DNA of 64,000 nucleotides, taken from NCBI GenBank assembly GCA_963816775.1, contig CAWFLX010000029.1, forward strand, positions 124,001 to 188,000. The letters are read 5' to 3'. This DNA comes from JAFAXD01 sp963816775. Its GTDB lineage: Bacteria; Pseudomonadota; Alphaproteobacteria; Rhizobiales; Xanthobacteraceae. Of the stretch, positions 8,969 through 17,648 are shown piece after piece. Position 1 is the first letter of the stretch. Each line of letters opens with the position of its first letter. Below the pieces are notes generated by a model. That model did no database searches, was not told the DNA's origin, and was given only the letters and a program-made list of their open reading frames with translations. The translations under genes were made by a program, and so were the position numbers.

Positions 8969-9056
8969 GTAGGATGGGTTGAGCTCTTGCGAAACCCATC
9001 ATCTCGTTTTGCAACCGATACGGCTGATGGGTATCGCTTCGCTCCACCCATCCTAC
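8969..9056. repeat. GTAG-footed REP doublet (REPIN-like)
   Basis: Starts GTAGGATGGGTTGAGC, forms an inner hairpin with GCGAAACCCATC, and after a short loop repeats in inverted orientation, ending ACCCATCCTAC. Each half is a REP-type hairpin preceded by a GTAG tetranucleotide. It lies between the cyclase and PhyH genes. Its right half gives a spurious in-frame extension ahead of the PhyH start. Confidence 0.85.
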
Positions 9057-9091
9057 GAAGATGTGTGGGAGTAAGGCGAAGGGAGGAACCC

Positions 9092-9910
9092 ATGAAACTC
9101 AATGCCCAGCAGCTCGCCGCGTTCGATGAGCTGGGCTACGTGTTCCTGCCCAATTGCTTCTCCGAAGAAGAAATCGGGCTGATGCGCGCGGAAGGCGAAG
9201 CCATTCTGAAAAGCGATCGGCAGGAGGTCTGGCGCGAGAAAACCGGCGCGCCGCGCACGGCGTTCGCCGCCCACACGTTCAGCGAGGTGTTTCGCCTGCT
9301 GGCGTGCCATCCGCGGCTGGTCGAACCGCTGCAGCAATACTTTGGCGAAGACGTCTACGTCCACCAGTTCAAGCTCAACGCCAAGGCCGCGTTCGAAGGC
9401 GACGTCTGGCAGTGGCATCAGGACTATGGCACCTGGGCGCGCGACGACGGGATGCCGCAACCGCGCGCCATGAACATCGCGGTCTTTCTCGACGAGGTGA
9501 TGCCAATCAACGGGCCGCTATTGCTGATCCCCAAGAGCCATCGGCAGGGCGTTCTTTCCGCCGGCCACGACAAGGCCACGACCTCGTATCCGCTCTGGAC
9601 GCTCGATCAGGAGACGGTGACGCGGCTTGCCGCCGAGGCCGCCGGTCCGGACGGCGTGGGGATCGTGGCGCCAACCGGAAAACCCGGCTCGGTGCTCATG
9701 TTCCACGGCAATCTGGTGCATGCCTCGCCGCCCAACATCACGCCTTATCCACGCAAGATCGTCTATCTGACGCTGTGCGCGGTCTCCAACCACATCACCA
9801 AATTCACCCGGGCGGAGTGGATCGCGCATCGCGATTTTGCCCCGATCGTCCCGGTCGCCGACGACGCGTTGCTGGACTATGCCCGCGCGCATCGCGTCGC
9901 CGCCGAATAG
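9092..9910 (+). CDS. phytanoyl-CoA dioxygenase (PhyH)-family Fe(II)/2-oxoglutarate oxygenase
   Basis: 272-residue non-haem iron oxygenase. The metal triad is visible as His and Asp of WHQDYGTW near residue 110 and the distal His in FHGNLVHASPPN, with an Arg downstream (YPRK) suited to binding 2-oxoglutarate. The start MKLNAQQ follows GGGAGG. An apparent 35-codon upstream extension is repeat sequence. It is 3 bp before the next oxidoreductase gene, so the two are almost certainly one transcript. Ectoine-hydroxylase-like and small-alcohol or acid hydroxylases are the nearest described relatives; the substrate is not known. Confidence 0.87.
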   Translation: MKLNAQQLAAFDELGYVFLPNCFSEEEIGLMRAEGEAILKSDRQEVWREKTGAPRTAFAAHTFSEVFRLLACHPRLVEPLQQYFGEDVYVHQFKLNAKAAFEGDVWQWHQDYGTWARDDGMPQPRAMNIAVFLDEVMPINGPLLLIPKSHRQGVLSAGHDKATTSYPLWTLDQETVTRLAAEAAGPDGVGIVAPTGKPGSVLMFHGNLVHASPPNITPYPRKIVYLTLCAVSNHITKFTRAEWIAHRDFAPIVPVADDALLDYARAHRVAAE

Positions 9911-9913
9911 CGC

Positions 9914-11221
9914 ATGAGTCTCCAGGACAAGCTCGCGGCCCGCCACGCCGCCGGTAAACCGGTGCGCGTGGGATTGATTGGCGCCGGCAAGTTCGGCTCG
10001 ATGTTTCTGGCGCAGGTGCCGAGCATTGCAGGTCTAGAGATCGCGGTCATCGCCGACCTTGATCCGGAGCGCGCCAAGGCTGCCTGTCGCACGGTCGGCT
10101 GGGACGCAGGGCGCATCGCGCGCACGCGCTTCACCGATCGCGGCAGCGATGCGTGCGAGGCCGAAGTTGTGATCGAGGCGACCGGCAATCCGGCGGCCGG
10201 GATCGCGCACGCGCTCGCCGCGATCGATGCCGGCAAGCATATCGTGATGGTCAATGTCGAAGCCGACGCGCTATGCGGCTGGTTGCTGGCCGCACGGGCG
10301 CGCGAGCGCGGTGTCGTCTACTCGATGGCCTACGGGGATCAGCCGGCGCTGGTCGCCGAAATGGTCGATTGGGCGCGCTCGGCCGGTTTCGAGGTCGCGG
10401 CTGCCGGCAAGGGCACCAAATATCTGCCGTTCTATCACGCCGTCACGCCCGACGACGTTTGGACGCACTACGGCCTCACCGCCGCCGAGGCCAAGGCGGC
10501 CGGCATGAACCCGCAGATGTTCAACTCGTTTCTCGACGGCACCAAGTCGGCGATCGAGATGGCAGCAATCGCCAATGCGTGTGCGCTCGATGTGCCGTCC
10601 GACGGCTTGCAATTTCCGCCCTGCGGGGTCGACGATCTCGCCCGCGTGCTGCGCCCGCGCGCGCTTGGCGGCGTCATCGAGCGCGACGGCATGGTCGAGG
10701 TGGTCTCATCGCTCGAGCGCGACGGGCGCGGCGTATTTCGCGATCTGCGCTGGGGCGTCTACGTGGTGTTGAAAGCGCCGAACGAGTACGCGGCCGCGTG
10801 TTTCAAGCAATACGGCCTGCCGACCGACGACACCGGCCGTTACGCCGCCATGTACAAGCCTTTTCATTTGATCGGGCTCGAGCTCTCGATTTCGGTGCTC
10901 AACGCAGCGCTACGCGGGGAAGCAACCGGTGCGACACGCGCCTGGCGCGGCGACGTTGCTACCGTCGCCAAGCGCGCGCTCAAGGCCGGCGAGACGCTCG
11001 ACGGCGAGGGCGGCTACACCGTCTACGGCAAGCTTGTTCCGGCCGCGCGCAGTCTGACCGAGCGGGCGCTGCCGCTCGGTCTCGCCCACAAGGTGCGGCT
11101 TACCAGCGACATCGCGGCCGGCGCTTTGGTGCGCTGGAGCGATGTTGCAATGGATGCCGGCACGCTCGCGGTGCGGACGCGCCGCGAGGCCGAAGCGATG
11201 GGACAGGCGAAGGCCGCGTAA
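9914..11221 (+). CDS. NAD(P)-dependent oxidoreductase with C-terminal SAF domain (homoserine-dehydrogenase-like)
   Basis: 435-residue protein. The Rossmann motif VGLIGAGKFGSMF near residue 20 and IEATGNP near residue 90 resemble homoserine dehydrogenases and Gfo/Idh/MocA enzymes. The last ~70 residues (VRLTSDIAAGALVRWSDV) look like a SAF/antifreeze-like domain, the reason relatives are sometimes misnamed FlgA. It is directly coupled to the PhyH gene. The pair suggests hydroxylation followed by NAD-linked oxidation of a hydroxy acid or sugar derivative; this is inferred from context only. Confidence 0.8.
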   Translation: MSLQDKLAARHAAGKPVRVGLIGAGKFGSMFLAQVPSIAGLEIAVIADLDPERAKAACRTVGWDAGRIARTRFTDRGSDACEAEVVIEATGNPAAGIAHALAAIDAGKHIVMVNVEADALCGWLLAARARERGVVYSMAYGDQPALVAEMVDWARSAGFEVAAAGKGTKYLPFYHAVTPDDVWTHYGLTAAEAKAAGMNPQMFNSFLDGTKSAIEMAAIANACALDVPSDGLQFPPCGVDDLARVLRPRALGGVIERDGMVEVVSSLERDGRGVFRDLRWGVYVVLKAPNEYAAACFKQYGLPTDDTGRYAAMYKPFHLIGLELSISVLNAALRGEATGATRAWRGDVATVAKRALKAGETLDGEGGYTVYGKLVPAARSLTERALPLGLAHKVRLTSDIAAGALVRWSDVAMDAGTLAVRTRREAEAMGQAKAA

Positions 11222-12487
11222 CTACGCGGCTGCCTTCTGCTCCATCGCGGGACCGAGTTCGCGCTTGGGCGCCGGATACGGATATGGGCCGAGCCGCACG
11301 AACAAGAGGCACGTGATCGCCAGCGCCACCTCGTACACGATGAAGATCGGCCCGTAGGAGTGGAAGCGGTCGAACGACAATCCGCTGAGCGCCGGGCCGA
11401 GGCCGGTCCCGATGTTGAACACGGCGAACATGATGCCGTAGATCTTGCCGTAGGCTTTCAGCCCAAAGTAGCGACTGAGAAAGAACGCCATCAGGTCGAT
11501 CTCGGCACCGATACCGGCGCCGCATAACACGGCGCCGATGAGCGGCACGATTCCGGTCGCGCCGCTGCCGAGCAACGCGATGCCAGCCATGGGAACCGCG
11601 AAAAAGCACATCGCGACGTAAGGGCCCCAGAAGCGGTCGAGGCACCAGCCAGCGAGGATGCGGCCGAGGATGATGGCGTATCCGGCGAACGAGAACATAA
11701 ACGCCGCCTGCTGGGGCGGGATTCCGCGATCGGTCAGCAACGGAATAACGTGCGTGAGGGTTCCGTTGATCGCCATGACGCCGAGGAAGAACGCCACGGT
11801 GAGCGCCCAGAATTGCCATTGCTTGAATGCGACGGAGGCTTCGGTCCCGGGCAAGGCGTCGGTCAGGTTTGCTCCGATCTGGTGGGCGGCCGCCTCTGCC
11901 AATGCCGGCGGCTCGCGCACGAACAGCGCCACTGGCACCCAGGCGAGCACAAGAACGGCGAGTCCCAATCCGAAATAGGCGTGACGCCAGCCGAATTCGC
12001 CGATCAGCATCGCCAGGAACGGCGGCAGGAGCGCCACGCCGAGACCGACCCCCGCGGTCGCGATTCCGAGTGCGAGACCGCGCTGACGATCGAACCACTG
12101 GGTCACCACCGCCGCGTACGGGATCGGTGTTTGAACAGCACCAACAAACCCCACCAAGGCATAGATCAGCGGAATGACGAACGCAGGGTTCTTCTGCATC
12201 AACCCGAAACCGGCAACGACGAGTGCGTAGAGCAGGACGCCCGGCATCATGACTCGCCGCGTTCCGAAGCGATCTAGCAGCCAGCCGAGGACCGGACAGG
12301 CCACGGCCGTGCAGATGGCGGCGAGAAACACCGCGCTCGATAGATCACCCCGGGTAATGCCAAGTTCTGCGGAAACCGGCTTGAGAAAGACGCCGGAGGA
12401 GAAGATCAGAACCGGGCCAGAGCCCACGAGCAGTCCGAAAACGGACGCAGCCACCACCAGCCAGCGGTTAGCGAACAGTCCTCCCAT
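11222..12487 (-). CDS. MFS transporter, oxalate/formate-antiporter-like (OFA) family
   Basis: 421 residues with about 12 hydrophobic segments. The cytoplasmic loop motif GWLLDRFGTRRV between TM2 and TM3 and its second-half counterpart LAGWCLDRFWG are visible. Family resemblance is to monocarboxylate/OFA carriers. The start MGGLFANRW is preferred because AGGGAGGG sits just upstream. Its stop abuts the stop of the SAF oxidoreductase, and the shared palindrome GCCGCGTA-AC-TACGCGGC spans both stops. It may import or export an organic anion for the neighbouring oxygenases. Confidence 0.85.
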   Translation of the reverse strand: MGGLFANRWLVVAASVFGLLVGSGPVLIFSSGVFLKPVSAELGITRGDLSSAVFLAAICTAVACPVLGWLLDRFGTRRVMMPGVLLYALVVAGFGLMQKNPAFVIPLIYALVGFVGAVQTPIPYAAVVTQWFDRQRGLALGIATAGVGLGVALLPPFLAMLIGEFGWRHAYFGLGLAVLVLAWVPVALFVREPPALAEAAAHQIGANLTDALPGTEASVAFKQWQFWALTVAFFLGVMAINGTLTHVIPLLTDRGIPPQQAAFMFSFAGYAIILGRILAGWCLDRFWGPYVAMCFFAVPMAGIALLGSGATGIVPLIGAVLCGAGIGAEIDLMAFFLSRYFGLKAYGKIYGIMFAVFNIGTGLGPALSGLSFDRFHSYGPIFIVYEVALAITCLLFVRLGPYPYPAPKRELGPAMEQKAAA

Positions 12488-12533
12488 GACACCCTCCCTG
12501 TCCGGCACCTTCGCCGGGGATTATTTGTTGTTG

Positions 12534-13721
12534 CTAGATCCCAACGATCGGCACTACATCCGCGGGCGGCGCGGTCCAGCGCTTATGCGGCTTGCCCTCC
12601 GCGATCAGGCGCAGCTCGCGCGCGAGGATCCGCCGCCACAGAATGATCGCCGCGTCCGAGCGGCCGAGAAATTCGCGGGCGCGGTCTTCGACCGGCCCCT
12701 GGCCGGCCTGCACCGCGATGTCTTGAACGACCGCGAGATCGGGATGGCGCACGTCCGCGAAATGCAGTTTGCCGCTCCACAGGTCGTGCACGACGTCGAG
12801 CACCGGCGGCGCCTCGGCGCGCTTGCGGTCGAGTTCGGCGCGCTTTGCGCGAAAGACCTCCGCGTCCTTGCCGGCGACGTGGACCTTGCTGGTCAGCACC
12901 CAGAGGCAATTCTCATCGTCAACCGGGGTGAAGCTGAACGTGATCTCCGGCCAGCCCCCGACGCCGTCCATGCCGGCGAGCGGCGGCACGATCACGCGCA
13001 CGATGTTGGGCGCGTAGTGCAGCGTGTGGCGCACCTTGCCGCTGGCGCGCTTGCCGAAGCGCAGAATGCCCCAGTCCTTTTCCTCGGCGGTGATGACCGG
13101 AAGGTCTTGCGACAGCTTGGCATGCGAGCCGCCCGGTGCGTGGGTGAAGGCGACGTGCACCTCGTCCATGCTGTTTTCGAAGCACTGCAGATAATTGCAG
13201 GGCACCTGGTAGACCGGCCACGGATCGATGAGGCCTTCGCCGGCGGACTCGGGATAGGGCGGAAACGGCGGCGGCTCGCCTTCGCCGAAATAAGCGAAGA
13301 TCAGGCCCATGTGCTCGCGCGTCGGATAGGTCGCGATCTTGACCTTGCGATTGTATCCGGCCTCTTCGGCCGGCTGCTCGACGCATTGGCCGCTGCAGTC
13401 GAACTTCCAGCCGTGATAGACGCAGCGGATGTCATCGTCCTCGACCCAGCCGAGATGCATCATGGCGCCGCGATGCGGGCAGCGCTGCGCGATCACCTGC
13501 GCCTTGCCGGATGCCCCGCGATAGAGCGTGTAGTTCTCGCTCATGATCCGGATCGGCTTGGCGCTGCCGGGCGCGAGGTTGGCGCTGTTGTCGAGCGCCA
13601 TCCAGAACTGGCGCATGAATGTCCCGCCCGGCGTTCCCGCTCGCGTGGTGGCGATGTCGACGTCGGGGGCGCGCACGCGCGCGACGCGCGTTGTATCGGC
13701 CTTCGGTTCCACCAAAGTCAT
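12534..13721 (-). CDS. Rieske non-haem iron oxygenase, aromatic-ring/phthalate type
   Basis: 395-residue oxygenase subunit. The Rieske cluster ligands are CPHRG and CVYHGW (residues ~80-105). The mononuclear iron site is ENSMDEVHVAFTH, with the bridging Asp three residues before the first His. Length and motif spacing fit the phthalate/vanillate-demethylase oxygenase group. The start follows GGGAGG. About 60 bp upstream is a promoter whose spacer is a perfect palindrome. No ferredoxin or reductase gene is adjacent. The MFS carrier is 46 bp downstream on the same strand, suggesting a transport-plus-oxidation unit. Confidence 0.88.
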   Translation of the reverse strand: MTLVEPKADTTRVARVRAPDVDIATTRAGTPGGTFMRQFWMALDNSANLAPGSAKPIRIMSENYTLYRGASGKAQVIAQRCPHRGAMMHLGWVEDDDIRCVYHGWKFDCSGQCVEQPAEEAGYNRKVKIATYPTREHMGLIFAYFGEGEPPPFPPYPESAGEGLIDPWPVYQVPCNYLQCFENSMDEVHVAFTHAPGGSHAKLSQDLPVITAEEKDWGILRFGKRASGKVRHTLHYAPNIVRVIVPPLAGMDGVGGWPEITFSFTPVDDENCLWVLTSKVHVAGKDAEVFRAKRAELDRKRAEAPPVLDVVHDLWSGKLHFADVRHPDLAVVQDIAVQAGQGPVEDRAREFLGRSDAAIILWRRILARELRLIAEGKPHKRWTAPPADVVPIVGI

Positions 13722-13784
13722 GATGCAACCTCCCTGAATTTATTCGGCACGGGCGTGCGGCAGCCCGCCGTTGTTCGCATTCAG

Positions 13785-13812
13785 TCTATAATCGAACATG
13801 TTCGATCGACAA
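13785..13812 (-). promoter_or_regulatory. promoter with operator palindrome filling the spacer
   Basis: On the minus strand, TTGTCG (13807-13812) and TATAGA (13785-13790) stand as -35 and -10 hexamers. They are separated by exactly the 16-bp perfect palindrome ATCGAACATGTTCGAT (13791-13806). It reads toward the Rieske oxygenase start at 13721. The layout fits repression by a dimeric TetR/GntR/MarR-type protein blocking RNA polymerase; no such regulator is encoded next to it. Confidence 0.6.
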
Positions 13813-13853
13813 GGCGCACGGGGCAATTGCGCAAGGGCGCTGGGTGCGGCCTC

Positions 13854-13934
13854 GTAGGATGGGTTGAGCTCTTGCGAAACCCATCATCCTCAGAGCGAGT
13901 CTCGATGGGTTTCGCTTCGCTCAACCCATCCTAC
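13854..13934. repeat. GTAG-footed REP doublet (REPIN-like)
   Basis: GTAGGATGGGTTGAGC...GAAACCCATC, a short loop, then the inverted copy ending AACCCATCCTAC. The right end is 4 bp from the stop codon of the small gene at 13938-14285, so it lies in that operon's 3' end. Confidence 0.85.
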
Positions 13935-13937
13935 CGG

Positions 13938-14285
13938 CTACCGCATATCGATCGGCGCCAGGTACTCCATCCGCTCGACCGGAAAGGCATCGTCGATGTC
14001 GGGCCGCTGCCAGTTGAGGTCGATCGGGTGCGAGGTCTCCATGAAGGCGAGCGCGAGGTTGTAGAGATTGCGCTCCGGCGGCGGCAGGTCGTCGGGATCG
14101 GCGCCTGGAAAGCTGGAGAGATGCGCGATGATGTCGTGGATGCGCGGCGTCATCGCCTGATAGAAGCTCCGTACGTCCTCGAGGCGCGAGCCGACGCGCT
14201 TGCGATGGCGTTCCTTCTCGGTCGCAAGGCCCCATTGCGCCACGAACGGCGCGAGTTCCTCGAAGCCAGCCGGTAATTCCTGCAT
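13938..14285 (-). CDS. 115-residue companion protein of the Rieske oxygenase operon, function unknown
   Basis: Begins MQELPAGFEELAPFV after GGAG and ends AYLAPIDMR-like (EYLAPIDMR). It is mostly helical in appearance, acidic and proline-containing (DPDDLPPPERNLYNLALAF, HPIDLNWQRPDIDDAF), with no Cys pair, signal peptide or membrane segment. It does not resemble the SnoaL-like beta subunit of ring-hydroxylating oxygenases, which is longer. It starts 11 bp after the stop of the Rieske gene, so it is translated from the same message and may assist or form part of that enzyme. I do not recognise the family. Confidence 0.75.
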   Translation of the reverse strand: MQELPAGFEELAPFVAQWGLATEKERHRKRVGSRLEDVRSFYQAMTPRIHDIIAHLSSFPGADPDDLPPPERNLYNLALAFMETSHPIDLNWQRPDIDDAFPVERMEYLAPIDMR

Positions 14286-14296
14286 CGGCGTCGCTC

Positions 14297-15487
14297 CTAA
14301 GCGCTGAGCATCTGCTCGGAGACACGGTAATGATGCGCGAGCACCAGTTCCTGCTGCGACAGGAACACCTCCGGCAGCACGCCGGTCGAAATCGCGGCAT
14401 GCTGGGCTTCGAGCGTATTCATGTCCTCGCGCGCAACCTCGCGCAGGCGGGTACGGAAGAATTCGAGCGAGATGCGCTGCGCATAATTCTGCGGCGGGTA
14501 CGCATAGGCCGTCATGGTGATGTCGGTCTCGTTCGCCGACAGCGGCCAGAACTCGAGCTCGACGTGGTAGTGCTTGCCGGGCAGCAGCAGCACGTTGGGG
14601 AACCACTCGATCACGTCGAACAGCCAATGCTCGGTGCGGCCGGGATTGAGCGCCGGCGCGAGGCCGGTGTAGTCGAAGTCGGCGGCCGGAAACAGCGTCG
14701 GGCCATAGTTCCAGGCGATCGCCTCGGCCGGGCTCAGCTTGTGCTCCGGATTGGCCGGGGCCGTATAACGCGCGTGGCGCGCCAGCAATTGCATGAACGG
14801 CCGGTGGCGCTGCGGATTCTTCTTGCCGCCCTGATAATCCGGCGCGGTGTTCCGGTGGATGTAGGCGGTGTGATAGCCCTCGGTGAACGAGTTGATCGCG
14901 AGGTTCCAGTTGCAGCGTACCCGGATGCGATAGCGCGCGTATTTCTGCTGGCTCTGGAAATAGCCGTCATAGCCGTGGGCGAGTTCGCCAAGCCAATCCT
15001 CGAGCGACACCGCCGCAGGGTCGAAGTTCACAAAGATGAAGTCTTGCCAGGTCGCGGTCTTGACCTCCAGCAGGCCGAGCGCGGGCTTGTCGAGATTGTG
15101 GAACTGGCTCTCGTCGGTGACCCCGAGCAGCTCGCCGGTGTTCGACCAGGTCCAGCCGTGAAACCCGCAGGTGATCGTCGACTTGCAGCCCTCGCCGCCG
15201 CGAATGAGCTTGTTGCCGCGATGCCGGCAGACGTTGTGGAAGCTGCGGATGGCGCCGTCGCGCCCGCGGATCACGATCAGCGACGTGTTGACGACCGGGA
15301 GCTCGCGTACGAAATAGCTGCCGGTCTCCGGCAGGTCGGCGACGTGGCCGATCATCAGCCATGATTTCTTGAAGATCTTGTCGCGCTCGCGCTCGAAGGT
15401 CTCGGGCGTGATCTTGTCGCGCAGCGGGAGGATATCCTTGAGCCCGGCTCGGTTGCCCTCGAACTGCGTCTGCACGAATGTATTCAT
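14297..15487 (-). CDS. Rieske oxygenase alpha subunit with glutamate-bridged iron site
   Basis: 396-residue ring-hydroxylating or quaternary-amine-type oxygenase. The Rieske motifs CRHRG and CGFHGW are near residues 85-110. The catalytic site reads NSFTEGYHTAYIHR. The residue three before the first His, normally the bridging Asp, is Glu, as in carnitine and glycine-betaine monooxygenases. The start MNTFVQTQ follows GGGAGGGG, and the open frame upstream is discarded. It is co-transcribed with the 115-residue protein. The electron-transfer partners are not in this window. Confidence 0.87.
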   Translation of the reverse strand: MNTFVQTQFEGNRAGLKDILPLRDKITPETFERERDKIFKKSWLMIGHVADLPETGSYFVRELPVVNTSLIVIRGRDGAIRSFHNVCRHRGNKLIRGGEGCKSTITCGFHGWTWSNTGELLGVTDESQFHNLDKPALGLLEVKTATWQDFIFVNFDPAAVSLEDWLGELAHGYDGYFQSQQKYARYRIRVRCNWNLAINSFTEGYHTAYIHRNTAPDYQGGKKNPQRHRPFMQLLARHARYTAPANPEHKLSPAEAIAWNYGPTLFPAADFDYTGLAPALNPGRTEHWLFDVIEWFPNVLLLPGKHYHVELEFWPLSANETDITMTAYAYPPQNYAQRISLEFFRTRLREVAREDMNTLEAQHAAISTGVLPEVFLSQQELVLAHHYRVSEQMLSA

Positions 15488-15553
15488 GGCGCCCCTCCCG
15501 ACGTGTTGGGCGGATATAGACTCCCACGGGCCGAGAACCGCGGTCAAGGTGAC

Positions 15554-15787
15554 ATGAACAGGCTGACGACCTCATTTCTCAAGGACATGCTCAACCAGCT
15601 CGAAGACGGCAGCCGCTTTGGGCTTTCGCCCGACCGGTTCGCCGAGATCTTTCCGCCCGGCCACCAGAACGAAGCGACGTTCGCGCGTGCGCGCGAATTC
15701 GCGGCCGTCCATCGCTGCACGATAGATTACTGGCTCGCCACCAACGAGGTGTTTTTCACGAAGATCCCGAGGAACCTGCTACGATGA
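15554..15787 (+). CDS. small hypothetical protein, 77 residues
   Basis: Starts MNRLTTSFLKDMLNQLEDGS and ends TKIPRNLLR. It has no signal peptide or membrane segment, and contains a possible amphipathic helix and an FPPGHQNE turn. It is divergent from the Rieske operon (about 66 bp between start codons), so the two may share a control region. Its TGA overlaps an ATG just before the signal peptidase gene. Composition is like that of neighbouring genes. The family is not recognised. Confidence 0.6.
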   Translation: MNRLTTSFLKDMLNQLEDGSRFGLSPDRFAEIFPPGHQNEATFARAREFAAVHRCTIDYWLATNEVFFTKIPRNLLR

Positions 15788-15824
15788 GCGCTCCCGACTG
15801 TCCTTCGCAATTTGCTCCGCGCTC

Positions 15825-16551
15825 ATGACAACCGTCGCCGACCGACCGCACCGAACGCCGATCTGGCTTGTGGTGTGTCTGACACTGGGCTCGTTGCTGC
15901 TTGTTGCCTTGCTGCTGGTCCGGCCGTTGGGATTCCAGCCGTTCAACATGCCTTCAGGCTCGATGCAGCCCACCCTGCTGATCGGCGACTATTTTTTCGT
16001 GTCAAAGTACGCGTATGGCTACAGCCGCTATTCGCTGCCGTTTTCGCCGCCGCTGTTTTCCGGCCGGATTTTTGGCACGCAGCCGCGCTACGGCGATGTC
16101 GTCGTCTACCGCTACCCGCGGGACACATCGGTCGATTATGTCAAACGTGTTGTCGGGCTCCCGGGCGATCGCATCCAGATGATCCAGGGGCAGCTCTATC
16201 TCAATGGAACGCCGGTCAAGCGCGAGCGCCTCGCGGACCTTATCGAGGACGGCAGGCCCGCGAAGCACTGGCGCGAGACGCTGCCCAATGGCGCAAGTTA
16301 CGAGACGCTCGATCTCACGGACAACGGTTTCCTCGACAACACGCAGATCTAATACCGTGCCGCCGGGCGCCTATTTTGTGCTGGGCGACAACCGCGACAA
16401 TTCGCAGGATAGCCGGGTCGCTGTGCACGGCTTTGTCCCGTTCGAGAATCTCGTTGGGCGGGTCGAAACGATTTTCTGGTCGGTCAATCCGGACCAGCGT
16501 TCGGGTGCGGCGCCGGTCCGGTTCGAGCGCATCGGCATGCGGGTGCGCTAG
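15825..16551 (+). CDS. lepB: signal peptidase I (single-base frameshift)
   Basis: Membrane-bound Ser/Lys peptidase that removes Sec signal peptides. An N-terminal TM segment is followed by FNMPSGSMQPTL (nucleophile Ser) and VDYVKRVVGLPGD (general-base Lys). The frame then stops at 16352, and the conserved GDNRDNSQDSR box continues one frame over. Removing one A of the AA at 16351-16352 gives DNTQIYTVPPGAYFVLGD, and the total becomes 241 residues, normal for the family. Downstream it converges on the GGDEF gene. A genuine second lepB that has decayed, or a sequencing error, would both fit; if this is the only copy, error is far more likely. Confidence 0.82.
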
Positions 16552-16574
16552 CGCACAAAGCCGGCTTCGTCGCG

Positions 16575-17648
16575 TTATCCAGCCTGCCGGCGGGCGCGCT
16601 TGCTCGCGTACATCGCCTCGTCGGCACGGGCGACGAGTTCTTCCAGCGGCTGCTCGCCCTTGAACGGACAGCGCCAGACGCCGGCGCTGGCGGCGAGCGG
16701 GAACGGCCCGGGTTGCTCGGCGTTGAAGCGCGCGATGTTGTACTCCAGCCGAGCGAGCAGCACCTCGGGGTTCAAATCGAGTTCGGCCCCGAACACGCAG
16801 AACTCATCACCCCCGACGCGCGCCACCACATCGGACTCGCGAAACGTGCTGGTCAACACACCGGCGAATTGGCGCAACAGCGTGTCGCCGGCCGGATGCC
16901 CGAACCGGTCGTTCACGGCCTTGAGGCCGTCCACGTCGGCGTAGACGATGGCCGCCTGTTTGCCGGCCCGCACCGCCAGCCGGCGGGCCTGTTCGGCGAA
17001 CAGAAAGAAGCCGCGCCGGTTGCGCAGCCCGGTCAGCTCGTCGGTGAGCGACAGGTTGCGGATCTCCTCATTGGCCGCCTGCAGCTCGGCCGTGCGCGCT
17101 TCGACGCGCTGCTCGAGCTCCCGATAGACCTGCACGTTCTCCATGGCGACCGCGGTGGAATCGGCGAGTGCCTGCAGTAGCCGGACTTCCTGTTCGCGCG
17201 GCTCACGCATCGTCGCCCAGTAATTGCCGATCGCGCCCACCGGATCGAGCGTGCGGATCGGCACCATGGCGAGGCTTTTCACGAAGGTCGGGCGATACGC
17301 CTCGTGGGGGATGCGGGCGTCTTGATAGATGTCTTCGATCACCGCCGGCTTGCGGTTGAGCATCGCCCAGCCGCTGATGCACGCTTCCATCGGAAAGCGC
17401 TTGCCCTTCCACAATGGGGAAATGGCGTTCTCGTCGGCGTAGTAGCAGTAGCCGTTGTCGCGCAACACGAAGGTGGCCCCGTCGGCCCCGGTCAGCTCGC
17501 GGGCGGCGGCGCGCACGATGCGCTGAATCGTTGCAAGGTCGCGCGCGAGCGAGAGTTCCTGCACGGCGCCGATCAACCGCTCCATTCCGGCGAGGTAGCG
17601 GCGCTCGGAAAAGTCAGTGCTGTCCTCCACGGGCGGTTTAGCCTCCAT
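16575..17648 (-). CDS. diguanylate cyclase with N-terminal GAF domain
   Basis: 357 residues. Residues ~20-165 form a GAF-type sensor (FPMEACISGWAM, a conserved GAF turn). A coiled linker (ELEQRVEARTAELQAANEEI) leads to a GGDEF domain from ~200. The active site is intact (ARVGGDEFCVFG) and the inhibitory I-site RESD lies five residues before it, so c-di-GMP synthesis with product inhibition is expected. There is no membrane segment, so it is cytosolic. It ends 23 bp from the convergent lepB end. Confidence 0.9.
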   Translation of the reverse strand: MEAKPPVEDSTDFSERRYLAGMERLIGAVQELSLARDLATIQRIVRAAARELTGADGATFVLRDNGYCYYADENAISPLWKGKRFPMEACISGWAMLNRKPAVIEDIYQDARIPHEAYRPTFVKSLAMVPIRTLDPVGAIGNYWATMREPREQEVRLLQALADSTAVAMENVQVYRELEQRVEARTAELQAANEEIRNLSLTDELTGLRNRRGFFLFAEQARRLAVRAGKQAAIVYADVDGLKAVNDRFGHPAGDTLLRQFAGVLTSTFRESDVVARVGGDEFCVFGAELDLNPEVLLARLEYNIARFNAEQPGPFPLAASAGVWRCPFKGEQPLEELVARADEAMYASKRARRQAG

